A DNA stretch of 64,000 nt, taken from positions 1 through 64,000 of the forward strand of contig NZ_FNOU01000014.1 in the NCBI RefSeq assembly GCF_900107125.1, given 5' to 3'. Position numbers and translations under genes: made by a program. The stretch's first letter is position 1. Each line of letters begins with the position of its first letter. The notes under the pieces were generated by a model. It worked only from the letters and a program-made list of their open reading frames with translations, was not told where the DNA came from and ran no database searches. This DNA comes from Eubacterium barkeri. GTDB lineage: Bacteria; Bacillota; Clostridia; Eubacteriales; Eubacteriaceae. Shown piece by piece: positions 53,401 through 61,582 of this stretch.

Positions 53401-53631
53401 GCCCTTCATTACCTGGTATTTACAAACCGAGTCCTTTAAGGTCCGGGCGATAACATGGTGGATCCCCGGGCGGCCATTGGCCGTGGGGGGGCCTTCGTAA
53501 AACACAAAGTTTTCACAACCCTCACGATTGTCAATGGACTTCTGAAGGATATCCATATCCTCCCATTTTTTTGCGATACACGCTTCGGTTTCTTTCACCG
53601 GAGCCGTTTTTAATTCTTTAAATACAGCCAC
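50476..53631 (-). CDS. ileS: Isoleucyl-tRNA synthetase, type 2
   Basis: 1051 residues from GTG 53631, behind GTAGGAGG. A longer frame from ATG 53670 begins inside the T-box terminator and is rejected. The HIGH-type motif reads GIHH (56-59, PPTANGRPGIHHVIART), i.e. first and third positions swapped; KMSKS is intact at 608-612. Editing and anticodon-binding domains follow. The NGRPG-IHHV and overall length mark the eukaryote-like type 2 group, known for mupirocin resistance. It charges tRNA-Ile and is under T-box control. Confidence 0.96.
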   Translation of the reverse strand: MAVFKELKTAPVKETEACIAKKWEDMDILQKSIDNREGCENFVFYEGPPTANGRPGIHHVIARTLKDSVCKYQVMKGKRVLRKAGWDTHGLPVEIEVEKQLGISSKPEIEAYGIAEFNKKCKDSVFSYEAQWREMTKRMGYFVDLENPYITLDNDYIESVWWILNKFFEEDFIYEGHKILPYCPRCGTGLASHEVAQGYQEIKTNTVVVGFKRSDADEYFLVWTTTPWTLAANVALAVNPAADYIKAVSHGETYICAKVLADRLLGEDYEIIAEMKGRDLEGIEYNRLMPFSDVPVKGKAFYVTCADYVTTDDGTGIVHIAPAFGEDDYQVGRKYGLPVLQPVGEDGAYTATPWKGHFVMEEGLDIEIIKWLKDKGVLFKKEKVLHNYPHCWRCKTPLVYYAKPSWYIEITKIKDRLIKNNDGVNWFPEFVGEKRFGNWLENLNDWAISRSRYWGTPLPIWRCDHEDCDGLASVGSRAELAEKAMEDISEDIELHRPYVDDVHLTCPKCGGRMTRVKDVIDCWFDSGSMPFAQQHYPFSQLKDGQNPKDADIPPLPADAFPADFICEGIDQTRGWFYSLLAISSFVTGKAPYKNVLVNDLILDAEGQKMSKSKGNTVDPFELFDEYGADALRWYLLYVSPAWTPTKFDVEGLKEVRSKFFNTLKNTYTFFALYADTDGIDPRTFDVPVDQRPEIDRWILSKYNRLVKEVTEEMDHYDLTRAVRKIQFFVNEDLSNWYIRRNRRRFWESGMSADKQAVYRTTYEVLEGLSRLCAPYAPYISEEIYCDLTGEESVHLADYPVADAALIDDAVEGPMDLVRDLVSLGRGAREDAKIKVRQPLSEVIIDGKYKDMLKNLVGLMQEELNIKEVVFKDDLGAFMDYTIKPNFKVAGPILGKNVKLLGKAMATVDAPALVAATEAGENFPVDVDGQTIEVTLEMVDVRISAKPGFNVQTEGNRFVILDTGLTPDLIDEGLARELVSKVQQMRKNNGYEVMDHIHITYSGDDALVAAITAYADFVKQETLAESLTVGSGGEVFGLNGHDATIEITKADC

Positions 53632-53905
53632 TCGTTTTCCTCCTACAAAAAAGTAACGTCCCTTGTACAAAAGTATTGTACAAGGGACGATAATAGACTT
53701 GTTTTACCGCGGTACCACCCACATTAATACGGCATTCTCCGTATTCACTCATTCTCCATTTAACGGTGGCCCGAGATATCCTACTTCATCAAGTTCAGAT
53801 ATCCTGCTCCAAGGTGATCTCAATGGGTCCTGCCTGGGCCCCCTTCCACCATACGGGCGGCCTCTCTGTTCTGCATTTTGCCATTGCGTCCTTTTCCACG
53901 CATTT
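53632..53905 (-). promoter_or_regulatory. T-box leader of ileS (isoleucine)
   Basis: On the minus strand the T-box core GGGTGGTACCGCGG lies at 53707-53720, followed by a terminator stem CGTCCCTTGTACA with TGTACAAGGGACG (53657-53689) and a T-run. Upstream, stem I holds GAGATCACC, where ATC (53816-53818) is the likely specifier for isoleucine. Uncharged tRNA-Ile would block the terminator and allow ileS transcription. Confidence 0.95.
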
Positions 53906-53924
53906 ATATGCTTACTATTTCCAT

Positions 53925-53952
53925 ATTCTAACATGAATCCAATGAAATGCAA
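53925..53952 (-). promoter_or_regulatory. Promoter of the ileS T-box transcript
   Basis: On the minus strand TGTTAGAAT (extended -10, TAGAAT at 53925-53930) with TTGCAT as weak -35 at 16 bases (53947-53952). Confidence 0.55.
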
Positions 53953-53969
53953 GGGAAATTTCCATTATC

Positions 53970-53999
53970 TGGACTTCTCTCTGCTTTTTCAGGTATAAT
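53970..53999 (+). promoter_or_regulatory. Promoter of the LytTR two-component genes
   Basis: TGGACT (53970-53975), 18 bases, TATAAT (53994-53999), divergent from the ileS promoter. Confidence 0.6.
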
Positions 54000-54034
54000 A
54001 AAAGCAACCAAAATAAGGAGTGTGTGAAAAAATC

Positions 54035-54760
54035 ATGATCAACATTGCCATTTGTGATGATAATCCATTAGATCTGACCCAGCTGGAAGGGAGCATCTTA
54101 ACGCTTTCCAAGGAATTAGGCCTTCCCGTTTGCCTGACCACTTATCCTGATGGCAAAACCCTGCTTGCCCACTTGGACCATACGGATTTTACCGCCATTT
54201 TCCTGGATATTTTTATGGCAGATTTAAATGGTATTGACGTTGCCCAGGCCATTGCAAAGCGGTCTGATGCCTTTATCATCTTTACAACCACCAGCTCAGA
54301 ATTCGCTCTGGAGGCCATTGATCTGGGTGCGGTCCACTATCTGATCAAACCCATCACTGAGGAAGCCCTCCGGGAAGTCTACCGCCGCTGTGCCGCCCGT
54401 ACTACCAAGCGCCGGGATCCTCTTTTGGAAATAACAGTGGATCGGAGAAAACTAACCCTTTTTCAATCGGATATCCAATACATTGCCGCCAACAACAAAA
54501 CCTCGATTATTTATACCTCGATGGGGTCCTACCGCACCTACGAGGCCATCCACCACCTCGCCAATCGTCTCGATACCGAACGTTTCATCGTCCCCCAACG
54601 CAGCTATATTGTTAATCTGGATTATATCAGCCGTTTTCAGAAAACCCGCATCACCCTGAAAAACGGTCAGGAAATCACCGTTGGCCGTCAATCCCGAAAC
54701 GAGGTGGCCAACCGCTACACCGACTATCTGGCAGGTATTGTACGGAGAAACGTCCTATGA
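54035..54760 (+). CDS. LytTR-family response regulator
   Basis: 241 residues from ATG 54035 (MINIAICDDNPLDLTQLEG). AAGGAG lies 14 bases upstream; a GTG that overlaps it is rejected. Receiver at 1-120 (ICDDN, AIFLDIFMADLNG with the phospho-acceptor Asp, VHYLIKP) and LytTR DNA-binding domain at about 140-238 (ITVDRRKLTLFQSDIQYIAA, FIVPQRSYIVNLDYI, GQEITVGRQSRNEV). Overlaps the kinase gene by ATGA. Probably activates surface, competence or peptide-responsive genes; target unknown. Confidence 0.93.
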   Translation: MINIAICDDNPLDLTQLEGSILTLSKELGLPVCLTTYPDGKTLLAHLDHTDFTAIFLDIFMADLNGIDVAQAIAKRSDAFIIFTTTSSEFALEAIDLGAVHYLIKPITEEALREVYRRCAARTTKRRDPLLEITVDRRKLTLFQSDIQYIAANNKTSIIYTSMGSYRTYEAIHHLANRLDTERFIVPQRSYIVNLDYISRFQKTRITLKNGQEITVGRQSRNEVANRYTDYLAGIVRRNVL

Positions 54761-56154
54761 TGGTCCTGCTTTCGGCCTGTCTGGGGTATTGGGTACAGAT
54801 TTTACCCTCCATCCTTTTGCTGGTCTTCTTATTTTCCAATCGCCTGCGTTTGACCGGGGTGCCCTTGGTCCTCGCCTTAATGGGCATTGTTTTAATTCCT
54901 GGGGTATTCTTTGCCATTACCGCTAATTTTTTACCGGTTTTCCTTGGTGATATGCCGACAGAACAAGTCCGATTCATGTGTTTTGCTTTTTTCATGATTC
55001 TAACCTATCTGTCCCTTCTCCCCTTTTTTGACGAATCCCTGTCCCGCAAGCTTTTCTTTTTTGGCGTCGTCTGCAATTACTCCCAGGTTATTTCGACCCT
55101 GGCCATGCTCATTGAACGCACCGGTGCTGTTCAAACCATCAGCTCCAACAGCGATTTTTTTTCCATGACGAACTCCCTTATTTCTGTTTGGCTGCTGGTT
55201 TTCACCTTTCCGTTTGTGTTTTATATCCTTAGCCGACGCTACCCCCTTATTCTGGAATCTGTTTCAGACCGGGTCTGGGGATGGCTGGCCTTTGCCAGTG
55301 TCATTGAATTTGGCCTTTTATCCTTTGGCGGTCTCCTCCTTCCCCTGACCGCCTTAGACGCCTTCAGCCTTTTCGCCATGTCCGGGATCATTCTGAATAT
55401 CGTGCTCCTTTATGTTTATGTCTATAGCATCCTTAAAAACGCCTGGCAACAAACCCAAAAAGCTCTGGAGGAAAAACAGGCCCGCTTTCTGCTGGACCTT
55501 CAAACCCAACGAATGAAAGATCTGCGTCAAGCTATTGCCGATACAAGACAATCCCGCCACGATCTGCGTCATCATCTTCAGGCCTTATCCACTTTAGCCG
55601 CCCAGGAGGATGGCCATACTGCCCAGGAGCGGCTCCGCCACGTCCAGGATTACCTAAAGTCCTACACAGAAATGATTGATCAGCGGGAATTCATTCCACT
55701 GTGCCATAATCTACTGGTGGACAGTCTTCTGAATTATTATCGCAGTAAAGCGCTGGATGCCCAGGTTTCCATTGAAATCCACGCTAACCTTCCAGAGATG
55801 TCCATGATTCCAGATCCCTTGCTGTGCATTATTTTGGGGAATTTATTGGAAAATGCCCTGGATGCCACAATGGAACTCCCTCCAGGTGAAGGCCGTATTC
55901 AAACCATCATCCAAACCCTGGGAGAGAACCTCATCATTACCGTCGATAATACCTATAGTGGTGATTTAAACCTTCAGGGAAATACCTTCCACAGTACTAA
56001 AGCCACTGGCTCCGGGCTGGGACTCATCAATGTCAGCCATACCGCTGAGAGCTACGGCGGCAATGCCCTTTTTGACGGAAACGGTCAAACCTTCCACGCT
56101 TCGGTCATTCTCCCCATTTGTGGTCCCTGCCCCATTTTCGAAGAACAAGCATAA
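54757..56154 (+). CDS. GHKL sensor histidine kinase (AgrC-like)
   Basis: 465 residues. Six to seven membrane helices fill residues 1-225, as in AgrC/ComD-type receptors, followed by a coiled coil and the phosphorylation helix RQSRHDLRHHLQALSTL (near 267). The GHKL ATPase domain follows with LGNLLENALDATM and GSGLGLINVSHTAES. It partners the preceding LytTR regulator. No autoinducing peptide gene was found nearby, so the signal may not be a neighbouring peptide. Confidence 0.92.
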   Translation: MMVLLSACLGYWVQILPSILLLVFLFSNRLRLTGVPLVLALMGIVLIPGVFFAITANFLPVFLGDMPTEQVRFMCFAFFMILTYLSLLPFFDESLSRKLFFFGVVCNYSQVISTLAMLIERTGAVQTISSNSDFFSMTNSLISVWLLVFTFPFVFYILSRRYPLILESVSDRVWGWLAFASVIEFGLLSFGGLLLPLTALDAFSLFAMSGIILNIVLLYVYVYSILKNAWQQTQKALEEKQARFLLDLQTQRMKDLRQAIADTRQSRHDLRHHLQALSTLAAQEDGHTAQERLRHVQDYLKSYTEMIDQREFIPLCHNLLVDSLLNYYRSKALDAQVSIEIHANLPEMSMIPDPLLCIILGNLLENALDATMELPPGEGRIQTIIQTLGENLIITVDNTYSGDLNLQGNTFHSTKATGSGLGLINVSHTAESYGGNALFDGNGQTFHASVILPICGPCPIFEEQA

Positions 56155-56176
56155 ACTGAACCCATTAAAAACTTTT

Positions 56177-56206
56177 AAACTGAACCATCCAGTGGTTCAG
56201 TTTTTT
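56177..56206 (+). terminator. Terminator of the two-component genes
   Basis: ACTGAACC-atccagt-GGTTCAGT followed by TTTTTTAG, between the kinase and the ECF S gene. TATAAT follows at 56209-56214, a possible -10 of the next gene without a clear -35. Confidence 0.8.
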
Positions 56207-56248
56207 AGTATAATAGAATGAAACAAACCAAACACAGGAGGCCACACC

Positions 56249-56764
56249 ATGACCATAAACACTAAAAAATGCTGCTACACTGCCTTGATGATTGCCATCA
56301 CCTTCATTATGATTTATATCATCAAAATCCCCATTCCCAATGGCTATATCCACTTAGGAGATGGCGCTGTCTTTCTTTGCGGTTATATCCTTGGGCCCAT
56401 CCTCGGAACCTTTGCGGCCTGTGTCGGCGCTGCTTCTGCGGACTATTTCTCGGGTTATGCCATCTACATCATCCCCACCATCTTAGCCAAGGGCACCATG
56501 GCTTGGCTCACCGCCTGGGCAATGACCCAGCCCAACCTTAAAAAGGGGACTCAGATGGCCGTTCTCTTTGGTGCCAGCATCGTCATGGCCCTTATTTATT
56601 ACCTTTCAGAGGTCATAATGTACGGTAACGCCCTATCTCCACTGGTCAACATTCCCTTTAATCTCCTCCAGGCAGCGGTTGGCCTTGTCATTGCCGTATT
56701 GCTCTTCAAGCCCTTACGCCATTTTCGTCTGGTCGAAATTAAGGCCATTTCCACCACTGAATAA
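56249..56764 (+). CDS. ECF transporter S component
   Basis: 171 residues with five to six hydrophobic helices; start MTINTKKCCYTALMIAITF with AGGAGG upstream. IPIPNGYIHLGDGAVFLCGYILGPILG, AASADYFSGYAIYIIPTILAKG and PFNLLQAAVGLVIAVLLF fit vitamin-uptake S components of the family commonly called 'ECF transporter S component' (YpdP-like/PF07155 group). It binds a vitamin or cofactor precursor and needs a shared EcfAAT module, which is not in this window. No riboswitch is seen upstream. Ligand unknown. Confidence 0.85.
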   Translation: MTINTKKCCYTALMIAITFIMIYIIKIPIPNGYIHLGDGAVFLCGYILGPILGTFAACVGAASADYFSGYAIYIIPTILAKGTMAWLTAWAMTQPNLKKGTQMAVLFGASIVMALIYYLSEVIMYGNALSPLVNIPFNLLQAAVGLVIAVLLFKPLRHFRLVEIKAISTTE

Positions 56765-56769
56765 ATTTA

Positions 56770-56778
56770 TGCTATAAT
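56770..56778 (+). promoter_or_regulatory. Extended -10 promoter of ddh
   Basis: TGCTATAAT (56770-56778) is an extended -10 element about 48 bases before the ddh start; no good -35 is seen. Confidence 0.5.
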
Positions 56779-56825
56779 GAATCCAATCCTACGGCATAGA
56801 ATTTGAACTAAGAGGAGGAAGCATA

Positions 56826-57809
56826 ATGATAAAAATCGGTATTTTGGGCTACGGGAACCTGGGGCGGGGCGTGGAATGCGCCATCCGCCAAAATCCAGAT
56901 ATGGAGCTTGTGGCCATCTTCACCCGACGTCCCCCGGAAAGGGTGACTATTCTGACAGAGGGCGTCCCGGTCCGCAGCATTGAAGATGCTCCGGCTTTTA
57001 AGGATACCATCGACGTCATGATTCTCTGCGGCGGCAGCGCCACCGACCTACCCCAGCAGACCCCGGATTTTGCCAAACACTTCAATGTGGTGGATAGCTT
57101 TGACACCCACGCCAAAATTCCAGAACACTTTGCAGCAGTGGATGAAGCCGCCACAGAAGCGGGACATGTTGCCCTTATTTCCGCAGGGTGGGACCCCGGC
57201 CTTTTCTCCCTCAACCGGGTTTATGGCAATGCCATCCTTCCAGAAGGCAAGGACTATACCTTCTGGGGAAAAGGTGTCAGTCAGGGGCACTCCGACGCTA
57301 TCCGACGTATTGATGGCGTGGTGGATGCCCGTCAGTATACGATCCCTGTGGATGCCGCTTTAGAGGCCGTGCGCAGTGGTGCCAATCCTGAACTTTCCAC
57401 CCGGGAGAAACACACCCGGGAATGCTTTGTCGTTGTTGAAGAGGGCGCAGATCAAGCTGCCATTGAAGCTGAAATCGTCGGAATGCCCAATTATTTTGCA
57501 GATTACGACACGACCGTCCACTTTATTTCTGCTGAGGAGCTGGCCCGGGACCATCAAGGAATCCCCCACGGTGGCTTCGTCATTCGCAGCGGTGCCACCG
57601 GCTGGGAAAATGAGCATAAGGCCGTAGTAGAATACAGCTTAAAGCTGGACTCCAATCCCGAGTTTACCGCCTGTGTTCTGGTCGCCTGTGCACGGGCCGT
57701 TGCCCGCTTTGCTGCTGAAGGGGCCAATGGCGCTAAGACGATCTTCGATGTGCCACCCGCTTACTTGTGCGCTGGTGATGGCGCCGATTTGCGTAAGGGT
57801 CTCCTCTAA
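56826..57809 (+). CDS. ddh: meso-Diaminopimelate D-dehydrogenase
   Basis: 327 residues, start MIKIGILGYGNLGRGVE with the NADP-binding GYGNLG, RBS GAGGAGG. CGGSATDLPQQTP, NVVDSFDTHAKIPEH, SAGWDPGLFSLNRVYG and FWGKGVSQGHSDA are hallmarks of Ddh. It makes meso-diaminopimelate in one step from tetrahydrodipicolinate for peptidoglycan and lysine. It is a single-gene unit closed by a terminator. Confidence 0.96.
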   Translation: MIKIGILGYGNLGRGVECAIRQNPDMELVAIFTRRPPERVTILTEGVPVRSIEDAPAFKDTIDVMILCGGSATDLPQQTPDFAKHFNVVDSFDTHAKIPEHFAAVDEAATEAGHVALISAGWDPGLFSLNRVYGNAILPEGKDYTFWGKGVSQGHSDAIRRIDGVVDARQYTIPVDAALEAVRSGANPELSTREKHTRECFVVVEEGADQAAIEAEIVGMPNYFADYDTTVHFISAEELARDHQGIPHGGFVIRSGATGWENEHKAVVEYSLKLDSNPEFTACVLVACARAVARFAAEGANGAKTIFDVPPAYLCAGDGADLRKGLL

Positions 57810-57820
57810 ATTCTCGTTTA

Positions 57821-57862
57821 AAAAACAGCCGCATGCCATAGAGGCCTGCGACTGTTTTTTTA
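57821..57862. terminator. Bidirectional terminator between ddh and adhesin gene
   Basis: ACAGCCGCA and TGCGACTGT form a stem (57825-57855) with A-runs on the left and TTTTTTT on the right, between convergent genes. Confidence 0.8.
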
Positions 57863-57890
57863 ATCCGACGGTTCTTCGGTTCATTTTATG

Positions 57891-60800
57891 CTATTTGTTA
57901 AAGACGTTAATGGCCGAAGCAGTGTCAGAGAGCCAGTTCCAATTCTTATTTTCATTGACAAAGCTAACCACCGTGTGGGTTCCATTGGCATAGGCCGTAT
58001 ATTTTGTAGTGTCTGACCATGCACCCGTGGTGCTCTTCGGGTTTTTACTGTCCTCTATCCCCATAAAGGTATAGAGACCATTTGCGTTGGCTTTCTCACT
58101 GCTCGCTCCGATGAAGAAGCCCAATCCATCCGTCATACTAGCATCTGCCCCTGTTTGATTAAAGGCATTTTCCCCCAGTTTTTTGCTCATTAAGGTATAT
58201 TTTGCTGACCATGGTGTTTCCTCACTCACTTTGTAGTACCCTTTCTTCAAGCCTGAAATCAACCGGGAATCCGACTTGCTTGTGCCATTGGCATCAAAGC
58301 TAATGGTTTCATAGAAGGTTTCCATCGGTTTCGTATCCGTCACCTTTTCATAGCGTTCCACCTTATAGATAAAGGTTTGATTCGCCCTTTGTTTTCCAAT
58401 TGAGGTGTACTGGCTGTCGATGCTTTTACGAAGTTCAATCTGTCCTGGTACAATGTGTACCACAAAGCGTCCATAAGTCTTTCCTTTGAGTTCTGCTGCA
58501 TCTGCCTGCTGGATATCTCCAACAAATGATTTTCCAGTATTTGAAGCAAGGACCGTATGGGTTGTCCCACCAGAGACATTGCCACCAGTATTGACCGTGC
58601 TGCTCTCTGTCGAAATACCGGCATCATAGGATGCTTTTAAATAGTAGGTTGTACTAATCTCTGAATCGGACAGCCGATCTTTGCCATTGATCGAATGGAT
58701 GGTGCCTTCAGGGTCTACAGCCTGTGTGCAGGCTTCATCTTTATACCAGGTTACCCCAATGTGATCCAACTCACCCGCATAATTTTTATAGCCTTGCCCA
58801 AACAAACACTTTGCCATATTGTCCGAGGTCAGAGTCATATCGTCGCCAAAGAAAATTGTCTTTTCGGCATTGTCCACGGTCAGTGTTGATTTGACATTAA
58901 CCGTTGGTTGAGGAAAATAAGCCGTTCCAACCTCACAGGAAATATTTGACTGGCTGCCATTGGTGGGAATGTTATTCCCGCCAATATAATCGGCTTTCGC
59001 TTTAACAACAAAATCCTTGGACCATCCTTTGACCGTTCCAGACTGGGCTTTGATGGTTTGATTATTCCAAGTCACAATGGTCGAGCCATCACTTCCGGTG
59101 GTAATACTGGCACCATCCGCCATTAGGCGCTGTTTTTCTGCCTCAGATAACTCAAATCGAGGATCAATCACATCTGAGACCATCGCACCATTAATACTTT
59201 TTCCCATATTGACGGTAATGCTGTCAAATAAGGATTTTAAAGAATCCACACTATCGGCTGTCATATAATAACCGGGATCAGAAGCGACTCCTTTCATGTA
59301 GTCATCAATCATCTTAACGGTGGCTTGGGTATTGACGTTTCCCTGGATAATGCTTCCATAATAATTGGCCGAATCAAAGACCCCCAGGGAATAAATACTC
59401 GCATTGTTGTTTGCAACGATACTATCAGTAGCATTAATGGCCCCCTGGGCAACCCCATTGTCAAAAGAGCTATACTGTGTCGGGACCCCATCCGTTAAGA
59501 AGACCACCATCTTCTCCCGACCAGATCCCTGATTAACATTTTCCCAGACTGCGGTATTCTCTAAAAGGGTTTTCGCATTACTCATACCGGCCGCTGAATT
59601 GGTTGCACCCCCGGCATTGAGACCATCAATCCAAGAATTGAGTTGTGTATAAGAACCCGGGTTTCCAATACGTAAAAGGGACTTATTATCACTTCGGATT
59701 TTGGTAGTGGCACTCCCCGAAAAGGTAACAATACCAATCCGGCTGTCGGGACTCTTGGTTCGAACACTATCCACAAAAGCCTTGGCGGAACTGCGAAGGG
59801 CCGCTATCTTTGTTGTATATGAACCATATTGACGACTATATAATTCGGCCTCACTTGCTGGCTTTTGAACCCAGCTCGAAGTGGCCGTATCGTAATATGT
59901 GATGTAGTAAACATCACTCCATCCAAGGGAAACCTGTTCATAAATGCCACTGGCTGTTTTAATAAAATAGGCATTTCCATAGGACAGTGATGTACTGCTG
60001 ACCTTTTGATACGTCTGGAATGTATCCCCCATACTCCCTGAAACATCCAGCACCAGCACAATATCATATGGCGTGGTGACTGTTGACGTTTCAGTCATTA
60101 ATGAGCTGGCATCCAAATGTATCGTATAAGTCCGATCGTCCCAGCTGTTGACGGTGGCGGTTTTATTGTAGGATAAACTTTTATTGATATCCTGGACTTC
60201 AGCGCTTTGGATGCTCATCGCCATGTCATCACTGGTGACGGCTTCTACAGGAGGGGCTGCCTGGAGTGCCATACGTTCTGCTTCCTGCACCCTGTTGACA
60301 CTGGCATTGCTTTCTTCCAATGATTGGGTTCCTAAAAAATCCATCCGGTGTGTTTCCGCATTGACCGTCACATTTTGGGCAATGATATTCCCATTAAGAC
60401 TGGCCCCCGCCGTCACGGAAGCTGCTGGTGCCAGGATGGAAGCCGTCACTGGTTTATTCGTATGAATGGTCCCTGCGTACTGGCCATCTAAAGCCGTACT
60501 ATCGTACACATTCAGTAAAATCCGCCCCCACTTAAAATTTGAAGTCTCATCAATTCCTACTGGAACATCCCCAGCCATCATTTCAATTTGTGGCAATGTA
60601 ATACTGCTCTGACCGGCTGCATCCACATTGATGATCAAACAGCCCGTCCCCTCTTGAGTAAATCCCTGTACCTTAAAGGCTGCATCCGCATTTTGCAAAT
60701 CCGTGACAGGTATGGTCATTGTGTTGATCCCAGAGGCATCGCCAATAGTGATTACGGGATTACTCCTATCCGCTTTATAGTCCACCGAGGCCCCTTCGAG

Positions 60801-61376
60801 GTTCTCATATGTCGTGGATTGCTTCACCACATTCTTATAGAGAGACTCTAAATCGACATATTTAACCGTTTCGCTGTCCTTCCCTAAAACCCCGGGGCGA
60901 TCGAGCTTAATCCCCTGCAACCTGAAAGCATCACCCGTATCCGCTAAATCAACCGTATTGTTATTTCCGACATACAGCGCAGTGGATTCCTGAGCGCCCA
61001 TAGTGGTATTGGCGACTTTGACCGTTCCAGCATAAGACACCTCTTCCTTCAAGTCTTTGCTTCCGAAACCAGCCTCTGCCGTAAGATTGCCCGCTAATAT
61101 ATTCCCATCCGTGTCGGCTTTCAAAATCGCATCCCCAAAGGCGACAATATGAAAATTCCCAGCAATTCCTAAGGGACGATTCAGATATGCCTGTGACTGC
61201 TCAAAATTTTTCGCGGCATCGTCCACATAAATATAGTGCAAATTATTATTTTTATAATCACTGGTTCCCGTGAATTCCGCTGCCCTTACGGGTATAGTCG
61301 TAAAAATCAAAACAGTAACCATCAAAATAGTTCTAAGAATAGCAGGTCCCATTCCCTTGTTCCTTAAACGGCTCAT
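57891..61376 (-). CDS. Large secreted adhesin: choice-of-anchor A, vWA and pilin-like C-terminal module
   Basis: 1161 residues from ATG 61376 (MSRLRNKGMGPAILRT), after GAGGG; the earlier ATG precedes that site. Signal peptide with cleavage near PVRAAE. Residues about 35-330 resemble a choice-of-anchor A domain (LAPAASVTAGASLNGNIIA). A vWA domain follows with MIDAS Asp444 (LVLDVSGSMG), GGATNSAAGM and FLTDGVPTQ. The last 400 residues hold Cna/pilin-like strands (VDNAEKTIFFGDD, HIVPGQIELRKSIDSQYTSIG, ISGLKKGYYKVSEETPW). It ends with NKNWNWLSDTASAINVF, no LPxTG. It shares this C-terminus with the next gene. Surface attachment or pilus tip function is likely. Confidence 0.88.
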   Translation of the reverse strand: MSRLRNKGMGPAILRTILMVTVLIFTTIPVRAAEFTGTSDYKNNNLHYIYVDDAAKNFEQSQAYLNRPLGIAGNFHIVAFGDAILKADTDGNILAGNLTAEAGFGSKDLKEEVSYAGTVKVANTTMGAQESTALYVGNNNTVDLADTGDAFRLQGIKLDRPGVLGKDSETVKYVDLESLYKNVVKQSTTYENLEGASVDYKADRSNPVITIGDASGINTMTIPVTDLQNADAAFKVQGFTQEGTGCLIINVDAAGQSSITLPQIEMMAGDVPVGIDETSNFKWGRILLNVYDSTALDGQYAGTIHTNKPVTASILAPAASVTAGASLNGNIIAQNVTVNAETHRMDFLGTQSLEESNASVNRVQEAERMALQAAPPVEAVTSDDMAMSIQSAEVQDINKSLSYNKTATVNSWDDRTYTIHLDASSLMTETSTVTTPYDIVLVLDVSGSMGDTFQTYQKVSSTSLSYGNAYFIKTASGIYEQVSLGWSDVYYITYYDTATSSWVQKPASEAELYSRQYGSYTTKIAALRSSAKAFVDSVRTKSPDSRIGIVTFSGSATTKIRSDNKSLLRIGNPGSYTQLNSWIDGLNAGGATNSAAGMSNAKTLLENTAVWENVNQGSGREKMVVFLTDGVPTQYSSFDNGVAQGAINATDSIVANNNASIYSLGVFDSANYYGSIIQGNVNTQATVKMIDDYMKGVASDPGYYMTADSVDSLKSLFDSITVNMGKSINGAMVSDVIDPRFELSEAEKQRLMADGASITTGSDGSTIVTWNNQTIKAQSGTVKGWSKDFVVKAKADYIGGNNIPTNGSQSNISCEVGTAYFPQPTVNVKSTLTVDNAEKTIFFGDDMTLTSDNMAKCLFGQGYKNYAGELDHIGVTWYKDEACTQAVDPEGTIHSINGKDRLSDSEISTTYYLKASYDAGISTESSTVNTGGNVSGGTTHTVLASNTGKSFVGDIQQADAAELKGKTYGRFVVHIVPGQIELRKSIDSQYTSIGKQRANQTFIYKVERYEKVTDTKPMETFYETISFDANGTSKSDSRLISGLKKGYYKVSEETPWSAKYTLMSKKLGENAFNQTGADASMTDGLGFFIGASSEKANANGLYTFMGIEDSKNPKSTTGAWSDTTKYTAYANGTHTVVSFVNENKNWNWLSDTASAINVFNK

Positions 61377-61500
61377 GTCATCATCCCTCATATTTCATAT
61401 TTGTCAATCATCTCGTTCTTTTCTGATCCTCTTATTTCCTTTATTATATGAATTTGAATCACAAGAGAGTCACAAATAAGTTTAGTTTAAGGAACCTTTC

Positions 61501-61542
61501 AAAAAACGGAACACACCGGCTTAAAACAGGCATGTTCCGTTT
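61501..61542 (-). terminator. Terminator of the second adhesin gene
   Basis: ACGGAACA and TGTTCCGT form the stem; the minus strand continues TTTTTTG. It lies between the two adhesin genes and downstream of the 61583 gene. Confidence 0.75.
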
Positions 61543-61582
61543 ATCTCTTTATTATTTAGTTTGACAAATTCCATTTAATGCA

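Noticed and set aside
53632..53670. Longer ileS start at ATG 53670
   Set aside because: It lies inside the T-box terminator stem. GTG 53631 has GTAGGAGG directly upstream.
54035..56154. Agr-type quorum-sensing locus
   Set aside because: Kinase and regulator fit, but no AgrB-like protease or peptide gene is present.
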